Shown here: piece by piece, positions 45,804-55,541 of the stretch
How the letters are laid out: each line of letters begins with the position of its first letter
Position numbering within the stretch: the stretch's first letter is position 1
Assembly (NCBI GenBank): GCA_965203365.1
Contig: OZ241878.1
Coordinates: 3,635,959 to 3,699,958 of the forward strand
Source: VYFG01 sp965203365
GTDB lineage: Bacteria > Pseudomonadota > Gammaproteobacteria > Arenicellales > Poriferihabitantaceae
DNA: 64,000 nucleotides
Reading direction: 5' to 3'
Translations under genes and position numbers: made by a program
The notes under the pieces: model-generated
The model's database searches: none
Seen by the model: only the letters and a program-made list of their open reading frames with translations
Told to the model about the DNA's origin: nothing

Positions 45804-46084
45804 TCGGGATCGATCAATACGGTGGTCATGTCACGGCCAAGGCAAGCAGGAAATCGATCCGCCAAAGGGCGTTATCCACTGAAGCGGAGTCTCCCTGCCG
45901 AGCCATGCCACATGGAAAAGTGAGCCATCCAGACAGTGATATGGCCATTCCGACATAGGGTGCTGTATCCATCAGTGACGAAGTACGTATGCAGGATGGC
46001 CATCCAATGGATCCAACGCAATGCCATGATCCTTCCGAAGCGGATGTCGACCACCGTCACGATCAGAAATTGGGAGGACCTGAA

Positions 46085-46173
46085 TGGCGGAGAGTGAGGG
46101 ATTCGAACCCCCGGACCTGTTACAGTCAACGGTTTTCAAGACCGCCGCATTCGACCGCTCTGCCAACTCTCCG
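46085..46173 (-). tRNA. tRNA-Ser (UGA)
   Basis: An 89-base minus-strand tRNA with encoded CCA: acceptor GGAGAGT pairs with ACTCTCC, the anticodon loop CTTGAAA gives anticodon TGA, a long class II variable arm is present and the T loop is GTTCGAATC. It reads UCA and other UCN codons. Confidence 0.97.
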
Positions 46174-46192
46174 ACGTCGCAAGTTCAGCGAG

Positions 46193-46222
46193 ATTATAGC
46201 CAAGTCGATAAAGTGCTGTCAG
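46193..46222 (-). promoter_or_regulatory. tRNA-Ser promoter
   Basis: On the minus strand a -35 CTGACA (46217-46222) and a consensus -10 TATAAT (46193-46198) are 18 bases apart, 20 bases upstream of the tRNA 5' end. Confidence 0.8.
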
Positions 46223-46594
46223 CAAGAAGAAAGGCCAATACGATCAAAAGAGGTCAGCCGAAGATCGATTCAGGATCCGGGGGAGTGGGAATGGGTGTCT
46301 GCGGATCATGCTGCCGTTGGTAGGCCCGCTTCGAATCGGCCTCTCAAGGGCATGGTAAGATCGCCGGGCGGAGTTTGCCGGGTTGGATGATTTTTGCCCC
46401 CACACCCGACCGGATCAATTCATCCACAGCGTATCCCTCCCTGGTTGTTTTTCACCTGCATTCTTAACGATTCCAGACTGTTTTTCGAATGAATCGGGTC
46501 GAATCAATTCAGCGGGTCGCACCCGAGGTGGAAGAACGCACAGACCACCTAGGCACAAGCCCATTCGGCTCAACCGACTGGATGGGTGGGCGCA
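46223..46594. other. Intergenic stretch, no gene recognised
   Basis: About 370 bases between the divergent tRNA promoter and pgeF. Nothing recognised beyond short overlapping frames. Confidence 0.6.
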
Positions 46595-47413
46595 ATGCAT
46601 GACGGTCTGCCGCAAGAGCTTTCGGATCAAGCACCATTGGACGCTCGGCTTCCCACCCGGTACACCAGTTCCCTGTTGCGGGATATTCCAGAGATTCGGC
46701 ATGGGTTTTTCTCACGCAAAGGGGGCGTTTCCGTCGGTTTGCATGCCTCCTTGAATTGCAGCTTCGATGCTGGAGACCATCGTCAGCATGTTCTGGAGAA
46801 TCGTGATCGGGTGGTGCAGGCCCTGGAAGGGAGTCGCCTGATTACCAACTGGCAGGTCCATGGGAAGAAGGTCCGGGTGGTGGGTAGCGAGACGGATACC
46901 GATTCGGCCGTCGAGGCAGATGGATTGGTGACATCCGATATGGGAGTCTGTATTGGTGCCATGGGGGCGGATTGTGCTCCCGTCCTGCTGGCGGCACCGG
47001 GGGTAGTCGGTGCCGCCCATGCGGGTTGGCTGGGCGCCTTGTCGGGCGTCACGGATGCAGTCCTCGATTCGATGGAAACCCTGGGGGCCCAAAGAGACCG
47101 CATTGCCGTTGCAATCGGACCGGCCATCCAGTCGATCAGTTATGAGGTGGGAGACCGCTTTCGGGAGCGATTCATGGACGAGTCACCGATCAATGCCGCC
47201 GCGTGCTTTTTTCGCCATGCGGAAACCGGACGGATGCACTTCGACCTGCCGGGATATATCGAACGCAGGCTGCTCCATGCCGGGATTCGGCAGTTCGATC
47301 GAAGTCCTTGGGACACTTATTCGAATGACAGCCTGTTCTTCAGCTTTCGTCGGGCCCGCCATCAGGGAGAGTCGGTTTATGGTCGACAGATCGGTGCGGT
47401 CTGCCTGGTCTGA
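46595..47413 (+). CDS. pgeF: Purine nucleoside phosphorylase/laccase-domain protein (PgeF/YfiH)
   Basis: A 272-residue multicopper-like polyphenol oxidase-fold protein. Conserved blocks are FFSRKGGVS, WQVHGKKV, the metal-binding GADCAPVLLA, AAHAGWLG and AIGPAIQSISYEVG. Homologues act as purine nucleoside phosphorylase/adenosine deaminase or edit peptidoglycan precursors. ATG 46595 is preceded by GGTGGG; GTG 46586 is an alternative. It converges with uup, 10 bases apart. Confidence 0.93.
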   Translation: MHDGLPQELSDQAPLDARLPTRYTSSLLRDIPEIRHGFFSRKGGVSVGLHASLNCSFDAGDHRQHVLENRDRVVQALEGSRLITNWQVHGKKVRVVGSETDTDSAVEADGLVTSDMGVCIGAMGADCAPVLLAAPGVVGAAHAGWLGALSGVTDAVLDSMETLGAQRDRIAVAIGPAIQSISYEVGDRFRERFMDESPINAAACFFRHAETGRMHFDLPGYIERRLLHAGIRQFDRSPWDTYSNDSLFFSFRRARHQGESVYGRQIGAVCLV

Positions 47414-47423
47414 GCTCGTTCGT

Positions 47424-49325
47424 TCAGGATTCCAGTTGTTCCCAGCGTCGGTAGCATTGTTCCAGTTCTCCGGGGATGTGGTGGAGTTCCCGGAGTGTGG
47501 CCGTCACCGTTTGCTGGTCCAGATGGTAGAACTTTCGATCCGAAACGGTGGCAGAGAGTTCGCTTTGGCGTTCCTCAAGGGCCTTGATGCGATCAAGCAG
47601 TGCTGCTAATTCCTGCTGTTCCCGAAAACCGGGCTTCTTCTTGGTGGGAGGTCTTTGGAAAGCCTTCTGGGTCCGGATGGTGTCATCGGTGCCAGAAGGG
47701 GGTGTGACATCGGGGGCATCTGATCGGGGGTTTTTGGATTGCTGACGTTCCCAGTCACGGTAGCCACCGACCCACTCCCGAATGATCCCTTGACCCTCGA
47801 ATGACAGGGTGCTGGTGACCACATTGTCCATGAATTGGCGGTCATGGCTGGCCAGAATCAGAGTGCCCGGGAAATCCAGCAGGAGTTCTTCCAGGAGTTC
47901 CAGGGTTTCGATATCCAGATCATTGGTCGGTTCGTCCATGATCAGCAGATTGGCTGGCCGGCTGAACAGCTTCGCCAGCAAGACCCGGGCCATTTCACCT
48001 CCGGAAAGACTGCTCACGGGGGAGCGTGATCGGGCCGGAGAAAACAGAAAGTTCGAGAGATAGGAGATCACGTGCTGATCTTTTCCCCTGATCGTGATCT
48101 TCTCCCGGCCGTCACCGATGGCCTCGACCACCGTGGCATTGATGTCAATCTGGGCGCGAAGCTGGTCAAACCAGGCGACTTGAAGGTTGTGCCCCAGGCG
48201 GATATGGCCGCTGTCTGGCACCTGTTCTCCCAACAGCAGCCGGATCAGGGTGGTTTTCCCAATGCCGTTGTCCCCAATCAATCCGATCCGGTCACCACGC
48301 AGGATGCGGGTGGAAAAATCTCGGGCAATCACCATGTCGCCATAGGCAAAGGAGATGTCTTGTGTTTCCAGCACCAATCGCCCGCCACGTTCGGCATGTT
48401 CGAGATTGAACCGGACCTGCCCATCGCGTGCCTGCCTTCGTCTGCGTTCGGCGCGCATCTTGACGAGGGCCCGCACCCGGTCCTCGTTTCGGGTTCGTCG
48501 GGCTTGAATTCCCTGACGTATCCATGCCTCCTCTTGCGCCAGCTTACGGTCGAACTTGGCCTGCTGTCGTGATTCCTGTTCGAGCAGAGCGTTCTGACGA
48601 CGCAGATAGTCCTCGTACCCACCGGCCCAAAAGCGCAACTGCCCCCGATCCAAGTCGAGGATTCGGTTGGCCACCCTTCGCAGGAAGGTGCGATCATGCG
48701 TGACGAAAAGGATGGCCCCCTGAAAGCGCATCAATTGATCTTCCAGCCATTCGATTGAGGCGATATCCAGGTGATTGGTCGGCTCGTCCAGGAGCAGGAT
48801 ATCGGGATTGGACACTAGGGATCGTGCCAGGCAGACCCGTCTTTGCCATCCTACCGACAAGGTCGTGACGGAAGTATCGGCGGTCAGTGACAGGCGGGAC
48901 AGGATTTTTTTCACCCGCTGCTCCAGACGCCAGCCATCACAGGCTTCGATGCTCTGCTGCAGGGATTCCAGTGACTGCCACTTCCCGGTCGACAGACCGT
49001 CACCAGCAGCGGTGATTCGGTAGAATTCTGTCAGAAAAGCGCCCACTTGACCGAGTCCAGATGCCACCACATCGAATATGGTGGCTTCGTCGGGAAGTTT
49101 CGGCACCTGTTCCAGCAGGGCCACTGTGATATCCGGTGTCAGGTGAATATCTCCCTCATCGGGCAGCAGCTTCTGCGCCATCAGGGCCAGCAAGGTGGAT
49201 TTGCCCGCGCCATTTCGCCCCAACAACCCAATTCGGTCGCCCGATTGAATCGTCAGCTTGGCATCGTCCAGTAACTTCTCGTTACCAAAAGCGATGGAAA
49301 GGCCCTGGAGTGAGGCAAGTAACAT
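47424..49325 (-). CDS. uup: ABC-F ATPase Uup
   Basis: A 633-residue soluble ABC-F protein with tandem ATPase domains: Walker A GRNGAGKST and GDNGIGKTT; signatures TLSVGWQRR and SLSGGEMAR; Walker B LLLDEPTNHLD and LIMDEPTNDLD. The C-terminal coiled coil (about 560-633) is typical of Uup. Family members act on ribosomes or DNA intermediates. The first signature reads SVGWQ rather than SGG, a variation also seen in Uup. I start at ATG 49325 (MLLASLQGLSIAFG); the frame is open 21 codons upstream. Confidence 0.94.
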   Translation of the reverse strand: MLLASLQGLSIAFGNEKLLDDAKLTIQSGDRIGLLGRNGAGKSTLLALMAQKLLPDEGDIHLTPDITVALLEQVPKLPDEATIFDVVASGLGQVGAFLTEFYRITAAGDGLSTGKWQSLESLQQSIEACDGWRLEQRVKKILSRLSLTADTSVTTLSVGWQRRVCLARSLVSNPDILLLDEPTNHLDIASIEWLEDQLMRFQGAILFVTHDRTFLRRVANRILDLDRGQLRFWAGGYEDYLRRQNALLEQESRQQAKFDRKLAQEEAWIRQGIQARRTRNEDRVRALVKMRAERRRRQARDGQVRFNLEHAERGGRLVLETQDISFAYGDMVIARDFSTRILRGDRIGLIGDNGIGKTTLIRLLLGEQVPDSGHIRLGHNLQVAWFDQLRAQIDINATVVEAIGDGREKITIRGKDQHVISYLSNFLFSPARSRSPVSSLSGGEMARVLLAKLFSRPANLLIMDEPTNDLDIETLELLEELLLDFPGTLILASHDRQFMDNVVTSTLSFEGQGIIREWVGGYRDWERQQSKNPRSDAPDVTPPSGTDDTIRTQKAFQRPPTKKKPGFREQQELAALLDRIKALEERQSELSATVSDRKFYHLDQQTVTATLRELHHIPGELEQCYRRWEQLES

Positions 49326-49817
49326 ATCAAGGGAGAGGTGGTGAGATTGTGGTTCAATGATCCCGAGATTATAATCGGCGTCACCCACCCACCAGGACAG
49401 GTGGCGAAATGGAAATCGACGAACCGAGCGGACTAGGACAATATGAGAACAGGGCTGTAGATTGTCACCTTTAGTGACTGGGTGAAAGTCATGTGCCTAC
49501 CCGCGTTTGGGTCCGGTTTCCCAGACGCATTGATCGTCCGATCACTAATGGCATGGCCACCAGGACGCTCACGGTATGGCTCGTTGTGGTGTGGCGGGTC
49601 ACTGATTCGGCATGATTGTTAGTCCGATGCAGACACCGATTTCCTTGACGGTGTAGTGGGGCAATGCGTGGGAGATGGGTTTGTCGGTCGGTCCCCGTCG
49701 GTCATGAGATGGGGGCGGACGACCAGCACGCATGGCTTGCACCATTGCGCATCGATTGCCCCAGTCAATACAGATTTTTCGAATGAATCAACTCCAAGAC
49801 GTCAGTCAGGCTTGATC
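49326..49817. other. Intergenic stretch, no gene recognised
   Basis: About 490 bases between divergent uup and prfC; promoters for both must lie here but I cannot place them with confidence. Confidence 0.6.
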
Positions 49818-51398
49818 ATGGAAAGCAGTTTCGTCAATCAAATCGAGAAAAGGCGGACATTTGCCATCATATCCCATCCTGATGCGGGCAAGACCACTTT
49901 GACGGAACAGCTACTGCAGTATGGTGGGGCGATTCAATTGGCAGGCACCATCAAGGCTCGCAAGAGCGACCGTCATGCCGTTTCGGACTGGATGGAGCTG
50001 GAGAAGCAGCGGGGCATCTCCGTTTCCTCTTCGGTGATGCAGTTTCCCTACAATGGGTGCGTGGTCAATTTGCTCGATACGCCCGGGCATGCGGATTTCT
50101 CCGAAGATACCTACCGCACCCTGACGGCGGTGGATTCGGCCCTGATGGTCATTGATTTTGCGAAAGGGGTGGAGGCGCGAACGATCAAGCTGATGGAGGT
50201 GTGCCGTCTTCGCGATACACCGATCATCACCTTCATCAACAAACTGGACAGGGAAGGTCGGGACCCGATCGAAATCCTGGATGAGGTCGAGGCCGTCCTG
50301 AAAATTCAGTGTGCGCCGATGAGTTGGCCCATTGGGCTGGGCAAGGGATTTGTCGGTGTCTATCGCCTCTACGACGACATCGTTCACTTATTTCGGGGCC
50401 GAGGGGGACGGAATGAAGACCGCCTGATTCAGGGTCTGGACCATGCCGAACTTGATCGGGATGTGGGCCTGTTCGCGGCATCATCATTGCGGGAGGAAAT
50501 TGATCTGGTGCGAGGTGCCACCACTCCCTTCGACCCGCAAGCCTATCTGGAAGGCAAACAAACGCCGGTATTTTTCGGGTCGGCGCTCAATCGGTTGGGC
50601 ACGGATGAACTGATGGATAACTTCATTCGGTTTGCCCCCCCTCCCCAGCATCGGTCGACAACATCGCGGACCGTATGCCCATCAGAAAGCAAGTTCAGCG
50701 GCTTCGTCTTCAAAATCCAGGCAAACATGGATCCGGCCCATCATGATCGGGTGGCCTTTCTGCGCATGACCTCAGGACGGTTTGTTCGCGGGATGAAGAT
50801 CCATCAAGTGCGAACGGGCAGGCAAATCGCCGTGCACAATGCGCACAGCTTTCTTGCAGACCGAAGAGATTCGACGCAAGAGGCCTGGGCTGGGGATATC
50901 CTGGGATTGCACAATCATGGCACCATCCAGGTCGGTGACAGTTTTTCGGAAGGTGAGAACCTCAAGTTCACTGGGATTCCGAACTTCGCGCCGGAACTGT
51001 TTCGTCGAATTCGGCTGAAAGAACCGCTGAAGGCGAAGGCATTGCAGAAAGGACTCATACAGCTCAGTGAGGAAGGGACCACCCAAGTATTCAGACCCCT
51101 GATCAATAATGACTTCATCCTTGGAGCCATCGGTATTCTGCAGTTCGATGTGGTAGCCCATCGGCTTAAGATCGAGTACAAGGTGGATTGTGGTTTTGAG
51201 CCGGTGCAGGTCGCAACAGTCCGCTGGCTGTCTTTTCCGGATGAGACAATGGCTTCGGATTTCCGCCGGAGAAATGAGCTGCACCTTGCCATAGATGGTC
51301 ATCAGGCACTGGTGTACATTGCGCCCAATCGGGCCAACCTGCAACTCGTGGAACAACGCTGGCCGGAAGTGATGTTTCATGCCACCCGGGAATTTTGA
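49818..51398 (+). CDS. prfC: Peptide chain release factor 3
   Basis: A 526-residue GTPase that recycles RF1/RF2 from the ribosome. G motifs are all present: HPDAGKTT (G1), RGISVSSSV (G2), DTPGHADF (G3), NKLDR (G4). Length is as in Escherichia coli. ATG 49818 is the family start (after which FVNQIEKRRTFAIISHPDAGKTT follows); the frame is open 54 codons upstream without homology. Confidence 0.96.
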   Translation: MESSFVNQIEKRRTFAIISHPDAGKTTLTEQLLQYGGAIQLAGTIKARKSDRHAVSDWMELEKQRGISVSSSVMQFPYNGCVVNLLDTPGHADFSEDTYRTLTAVDSALMVIDFAKGVEARTIKLMEVCRLRDTPIITFINKLDREGRDPIEILDEVEAVLKIQCAPMSWPIGLGKGFVGVYRLYDDIVHLFRGRGGRNEDRLIQGLDHAELDRDVGLFAASSLREEIDLVRGATTPFDPQAYLEGKQTPVFFGSALNRLGTDELMDNFIRFAPPPQHRSTTSRTVCPSESKFSGFVFKIQANMDPAHHDRVAFLRMTSGRFVRGMKIHQVRTGRQIAVHNAHSFLADRRDSTQEAWAGDILGLHNHGTIQVGDSFSEGENLKFTGIPNFAPELFRRIRLKEPLKAKALQKGLIQLSEEGTTQVFRPLINNDFILGAIGILQFDVVAHRLKIEYKVDCGFEPVQVATVRWLSFPDETMASDFRRRNELHLAIDGHQALVYIAPNRANLQLVEQRWPEVMFHATREF

Positions 51399-51691
51399 TC
51401 TGGGACTGGATCGAATCAGGGTTGGTCTGAGAGTGGACAAACCCCGTTCAGTCCGGTGACCTCCGTTTGTCTGTCAGGGTATTGGCCTGCCGGTTCTCTC
51501 GAATCGTCAAGGCGGGCTGAAGTCAGCCATCAGATGTCGATGTATTTTTCAGCGAACCGCAACATGATATAACACGTAGGCATGACTGATCACCGAACCG
51601 CCACCACAATGAATATTCCACTCCTGAAACGATGCCGCCTCGCAATGCATGAAATGACACGTATGACCCCACTGAAAGCAGGTCACATGAT
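51399..51691. other. Intergenic stretch, no gene recognised
   Basis: 293 bases between prfC and the copper chaperone gene with nothing recognised. Confidence 0.5.
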
Positions 51692-52319
51692 GTGGGAACT
51701 GGCCGCCGAGGGGGGCATTGGGCTCTCGGAGCCCTGATGGCATGTCTCTGTGGGGCGAATATCGCTTCGGCGGAATTGGTGGGTTTGGATGTCTGGTCGA
51801 GGCCACTTCCCCCGACCTCCCCGAATGGGGCCGCTTATCTCACCATGCACAATCATGGCATCCACCCGGACCGGCTGCTGGCCGCCCGTTCGGACATTGC
51901 GGACACCTTGGAACTGCCTATGCATCTCATGGAGCATGGGCTGATGAAGATGATCCAGGTCGATGCGGTGGAAGTACCACCGGATACCTCGGTGGTCTTT
52001 CAACCCGGTGGCTATCATCTCATGTTGTTGGGCCTGAAAAGACCCCTTGTTCAGGGGGGGGTATTCCCTGGTGCTGATTTTTGAACAAGCCAGTGAGATT
52101 GCGATCAAGGCCACCATTGAGGAGAGACCGCATCAGGCCGGGCATGGTACTATGCAGCATTCACACACATTGATGTTGTTAATGAATACGGCTGTTTTTT
52201 TTCGGATTTCCCCGTCGGGCCGTTGCGCGACGCTCGACCGAGATCTGAGTTACGCCGCTTGGGCATGGAATTCGGGGGTGGCTCGGAATGATATTCTCCG
52301 GTCCAGCATCTCGGGATAA
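51692..52319 (+). pseudogene. PCuAC copper chaperone, frameshifted at G8
   Basis: An exported periplasmic copper chaperone of the PCuAC family, which delivers Cu(I) to cytochrome oxidase. A signal-like segment (GGHWALGALMACLCGANIASAE) starts it and the metal motif HLMEHGLMKM ... GGYHLML is present. At a run of eight G (52054-52061) the frame leaves the family sequence and stops at 52084. Removing one G restores GGYSLVLIFEQASEIAIKATIEE, the expected last strands, open to 52319. It is either a phase-variable gene in the off state, a recent pseudogene or a sequencing slip. GTG 51692 is the likely start. Confidence 0.85.
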
Positions 52320-52392
52320 ACAGGTTATCGGTTGGCGGAGTTGGATGGCTGGGAGTCTTTGGTGCGCCTCGCAGGTTCGGTCGGCGATTTTG

Positions 52393-53493
52393 ATGTCTAT
52401 AAGAACGAAGACAAGCCATGTGCTTCTTGCCACTTTCCTGCTCACCGGGTGCGTCACGGTGGGAAAGGGTGTGGATAGGGCGACTCCCATCACGCCGGCT
52501 ATCGATCCTGGCACACGTAAGGCGGCACTGACGCTTCTTGCGGAGTCGGAGCGGCAACGCTATTGCTGGGGATCGACTGACGTGAAGGCTACGCTCTCTC
52601 GCGTCGCAACTATTACCGGACCGATCCGACACCAGCAGTCGAACGCACAAGGTGCTGGCAACGTCTTGTTCCAGAATATTGCGGCCTATTTCTCGGGCGA
52701 TGCAAAAGCGGCTGAAGTCATTCGAGCTACGCTTGCGGAAGGAGCAAGAATCGACGCCTTCACCAAAATTTCGCCCTATTCTCCTCCTGGATTGTACAAT
52801 TACAACACCATGAACGAGCCGGTTTTTCAGGTGGCGAACTTCATGGTGCCCCTTGCCCAGGCCTTTGCGATCCTGAAGGAGGAATATCCGACGGACACGG
52901 CTCTACTGTCATCCGTTAGGCAGTGGGGCGACAGACTGTTCGAAATAACGAGCAATGCAAGGGATTCGTTCTCGCCCCGGGGCGCCGACCGGCGTGTTCT
53001 GATTGCGGCGGGCTGGGCATTCTGGGGCAATGTGACGGCCAATCGTGATGTGCTCGACCATGCCTACCGCTACTATGTCCGCGGCATTGAGAGCATCGGA
53101 CGTGGTGGTGTCGAACGGGTTTACCGTCATCATGTCCCTGCGAACCGGTGGCTTTACTACGCAAATATGACTTATGGTGCCGCGACAGTCGCTGCCTATG
53201 CGCTCCGACGCTCCGGGGCAAACGATGTCTATTCCCTAGCTCCCGGCGGTGGCACATTGGTCGAGGGCGCGGCATGGCTTTGGAAGTCGCTTCACGAAGC
53301 ACGCCGCGCCGACCTGCTAATAGGCCGCCATACCGGTAGCCGTGGTGTCGGTTGGCTGGAGTTGTTCGTGCGCGAGTTTCCGACCCATCCGGTCGCCAAA
53401 GAAATCGACGCTTGGCTTGCCCGCAATCCCATTCCATCTTTCGTGAATATGGGCGGCGGCTCGACCACATGCCTATTTCGCCGGATCGAATAA
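52393..53493 (+). CDS. Lipoprotein of the alginate-lyase superfamily (tentative)
   Basis: A 366-residue protein with a lipoprotein signal (TFLLTGC, Cys about residue 20), so it is membrane anchored. The body is alpha-helical and rich in aromatic residues, with NYNTMNEPVFQVANFMVPLAQAF and YYANMTYGAATVAAYALRR, reminiscent of the (alpha/alpha) toroid of PF05426 alginate lyases such as PL5. I cannot find the classical NNH(S/R)YW motif, so the enzyme class is unsure. ATG 52393 gives the lipobox; the frame is open 35 codons upstream. Alginate could be periplasmic or environmental. Confidence 0.6.
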   Translation: MSIRTKTSHVLLATFLLTGCVTVGKGVDRATPITPAIDPGTRKAALTLLAESERQRYCWGSTDVKATLSRVATITGPIRHQQSNAQGAGNVLFQNIAAYFSGDAKAAEVIRATLAEGARIDAFTKISPYSPPGLYNYNTMNEPVFQVANFMVPLAQAFAILKEEYPTDTALLSSVRQWGDRLFEITSNARDSFSPRGADRRVLIAAGWAFWGNVTANRDVLDHAYRYYVRGIESIGRGGVERVYRHHVPANRWLYYANMTYGAATVAAYALRRSGANDVYSLAPGGGTLVEGAAWLWKSLHEARRADLLIGRHTGSRGVGWLELFVREFPTHPVAKEIDAWLARNPIPSFVNMGGGSTTCLFRRIE

Positions 53494-53495
53494 CC

Positions 53496-53633
53496 ATGAA
53501 GCTGCAACGAAAGACCGGGGCAGAGTGGTCGATGATGAACCACCGTGCGAACCACTCATCACTCAATGACACTGCCGAACAGAATATCGCTGGAGAGGTG
53601 TCAGCAATGGGAGACCGGATGCCCATAATTTAG
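53496..53633 (+). CDS. Possible 45-residue protein
   Basis: An ATG two bases after the preceding stop opens a 45-codon frame (MKLQRKTGAEWSMMNHRANH...). No domain recognised; may be translated by reinitiation or be fortuitous. Confidence 0.25.
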   Translation: MKLQRKTGAEWSMMNHRANHSSLNDTAEQNIAGEVSAMGDRMPII

Positions 53634-53973
53634 TGTCTGGCAGAAAACGCCTCTTTTTCTGGCGAACCGGCTCAGTCCGCCGCCAGTTCCCCCCAGCCAG
53701 GCCATCGGTAACATCGATAAAATAAGAGAATCTGATCGGATTTCCCGATCAAAAGCCGATCCCGCCCAGCGCTTGACCCATTTCAACCCAATTGGACGGA
53801 AACGGGCTCGCCCGTCCCCCGACCCCGGCGCGGTCGCCGGGGGGTGCGGTGGCTGAAGGGGGAGTGGGAGCCGCCAGCCGCCGGCTCCGTCGTCGACCTG
53901 CCCTTGGTCGCGGTCTCGGCCACCGAGATCAATCCCCCGACGAGGGCGAGCCACTGCACTGGGGGTGGCTGAC
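53634..53973. other. GC-rich spacer, no gene recognised
   Basis: 340 bases with C- and G-rich runs and no recognisable gene; a left border of the second accessory block. Confidence 0.5.
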
Positions 53974-54126
53974 CACGTCCCGTCCGAGCTGTGCGGCCAT
54001 CTGTCGCTGGGATCGGCCAGTGGACTTGAGCGCGAAAATGGGCGATCTTTCCGGGTGGGTCAGGGGGTGGTCGCCAGTCGGTATGACCCTTCTCCGTTGA
54101 TTGGTCAACTGAGAGGGTCGGCCATC
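53974..54126 (-). mobile_element. IS30-like relic (transposase N-terminus)
   Basis: Closely matches the 5' end of the IS30 transposase gene on the minus strand (HPLTHPERSPI, KSTGRSQRQMAAQLGRDV), but the start codon is ATA and the match ends abruptly after LGRDV. The rest of the element and its ends are missing. Confidence 0.82.
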
Positions 54127-54669
54127 AGCAATTCCCGCTAAGGGCATCCCCCTGTGGATTCGGCGGGATTTCCGGGCGCCCACGCCAGCGGGGGGAATCT
54201 GCGGACAGGGCGGCCCCTCCGGCGGGCGGCCGGATTGACGATGGGCCCTGGTTTTCCTGAAGAACCGGCCGATCACCCACTCGGTCACGGCATCGAGTCA
54301 GGAGGAGTCGAAGGGCTCCCCATCAGGCGGGCGGTGCCCGAACACGATGGCTTGGGACCCCGTCTCCCCGTCCGGGATGGGGAACCCCAGAAACAAGCCG
54401 CGCCACGGTCTCCCCCCGCGGGGGAGACGACCCGACTTCGCCCGGGCGGCCTGGAACAGCGCACACCCCGCTGCGGCATCGGATCAATGAGGAATGCCCG
54501 CCTCGTCCGATGGGCGAACCCCGTCGCCAGATGTTGCTTGCCGTGACCGAAGTGGTGTTCAAAGCCATCCCCTGGGGGCTTCAGGGGGGTGAAGGGTTCG
54601 TTCTCGATCCCCAGCGGGCTCGTCCCGCCCGCATCAGTGGATCCGCCTTGGAGGCCGTGACTTCCCGAT
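54127..54669. other. GC-rich debris with a strong palindrome
   Basis: No gene recognised. GTCTCCCCC and GGGGGAGAC (54408-54416/54420-54428) form a perfect 9-bp stem with a 3-base loop. Confidence 0.5.
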
Positions 54670-55416
54670 CCGTGACCCAGGAGAAGTGCCCTTGGGAACA
54701 AATCGAGCCCGAGATGTCCGGTCAATCCACCGATGGTGGTGTGACCGGGCGGTCCAATAGACGCTTGATTGAAGCGATGCGGTGGATTGGTCGGACCGGT
54801 TCACCTATACGCGACTTGCCCGAAGACTTGGGAAACTGGCACCCAGTGTTCAGGCGCTACCCCCGCGGGTTCCCAAAAGGGCTAGGGCAGAAGAGTTGAC
54901 TGGCCCGGTCGATCAATGTGGACTTTGCATTGGTCTTGGTCGATGACGCGCGGACCCCAGCCTGGAGCGTAAAAAACGACCCGGGAAACGGAAGCCGTCG
55001 GCCCCTCTCGGACGGGCTGGGTATGAACATCTAGGCCCCCGTCGAGGCAGGGGGTCTCCCGATTAAGCTATTGGTTACGCCCGGTTAAGTCTCGGAGTCG
55101 GGTCAGGCTCCGAGCCTGATCCGGGATTTCGAAGCTGATGATGGGATCGTCGATCAAGGGGATGACAGTCATCCACGAATTGAATGGTTTGAGAATTCGG
55201 GGGCGACGGCTGTGATCCCGCTACGCCGTCAATGTCAAGAGCCCGAGATGATGATCGGGAAATTGACCAAGCGCACCATCGGGTGGAACGTCTGGTTCAA
55301 AAGCTGAAGCCCTTTCGTCGCATGGCGACTTATTATGAAAGATTGAACAGGAACGATTGGTCGATGCGGCACTTGGCCAGTGCCATGATTTGGCTGGTTT
55401 GATTGTTAACGCCCCT
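54670..55416 (+). mobile_element. IS5-family element, decayed
   Basis: The N-terminus of an IS5-type transposase is recognisable up to 54899 (GRSNRRLIEAMRWIGRTG, IRDLPEDLGNWHPVFRRY), the middle is scrambled, and the C-terminus at about 55240-55400 is clear (DREIDQAHHRVERLVQKLK, LASAMIWLV). The last 305 bases (55112-55416) are repeated at 61129-61435 in the same orientation. Confidence 0.85.
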
Positions 55417-55440
55417 CGTGCCACTTGCATTGCGAAAAAT

Positions 55441-55451
55441 GGGGGGGGGGG
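55441..55451. repeat. G11 homopolymer
   Basis: Eleven consecutive G just after the IS5 relic, outside any convincing reading frame. Confidence 0.8.
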
Positions 55452-55541
55452 GATTGCTCGGAATTGCATCACATACTAAAGGGTATCAGCACGGCAGCCT
55501 GTGAATGCCTTGCGATACCGGACCCAATTTTCCTCCGTCTC

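Noticed and set aside
45804..46084. Riboswitch for the ABC importer
   Set aside because: None of the cobalamin riboswitch boxes seen at 39475-39745 occurs upstream of the importer on the minus strand.
55441..55451. G11 tract as a phase-variation switch
   Set aside because: No coding frame crosses it; it lies in debris after an IS5 relic.
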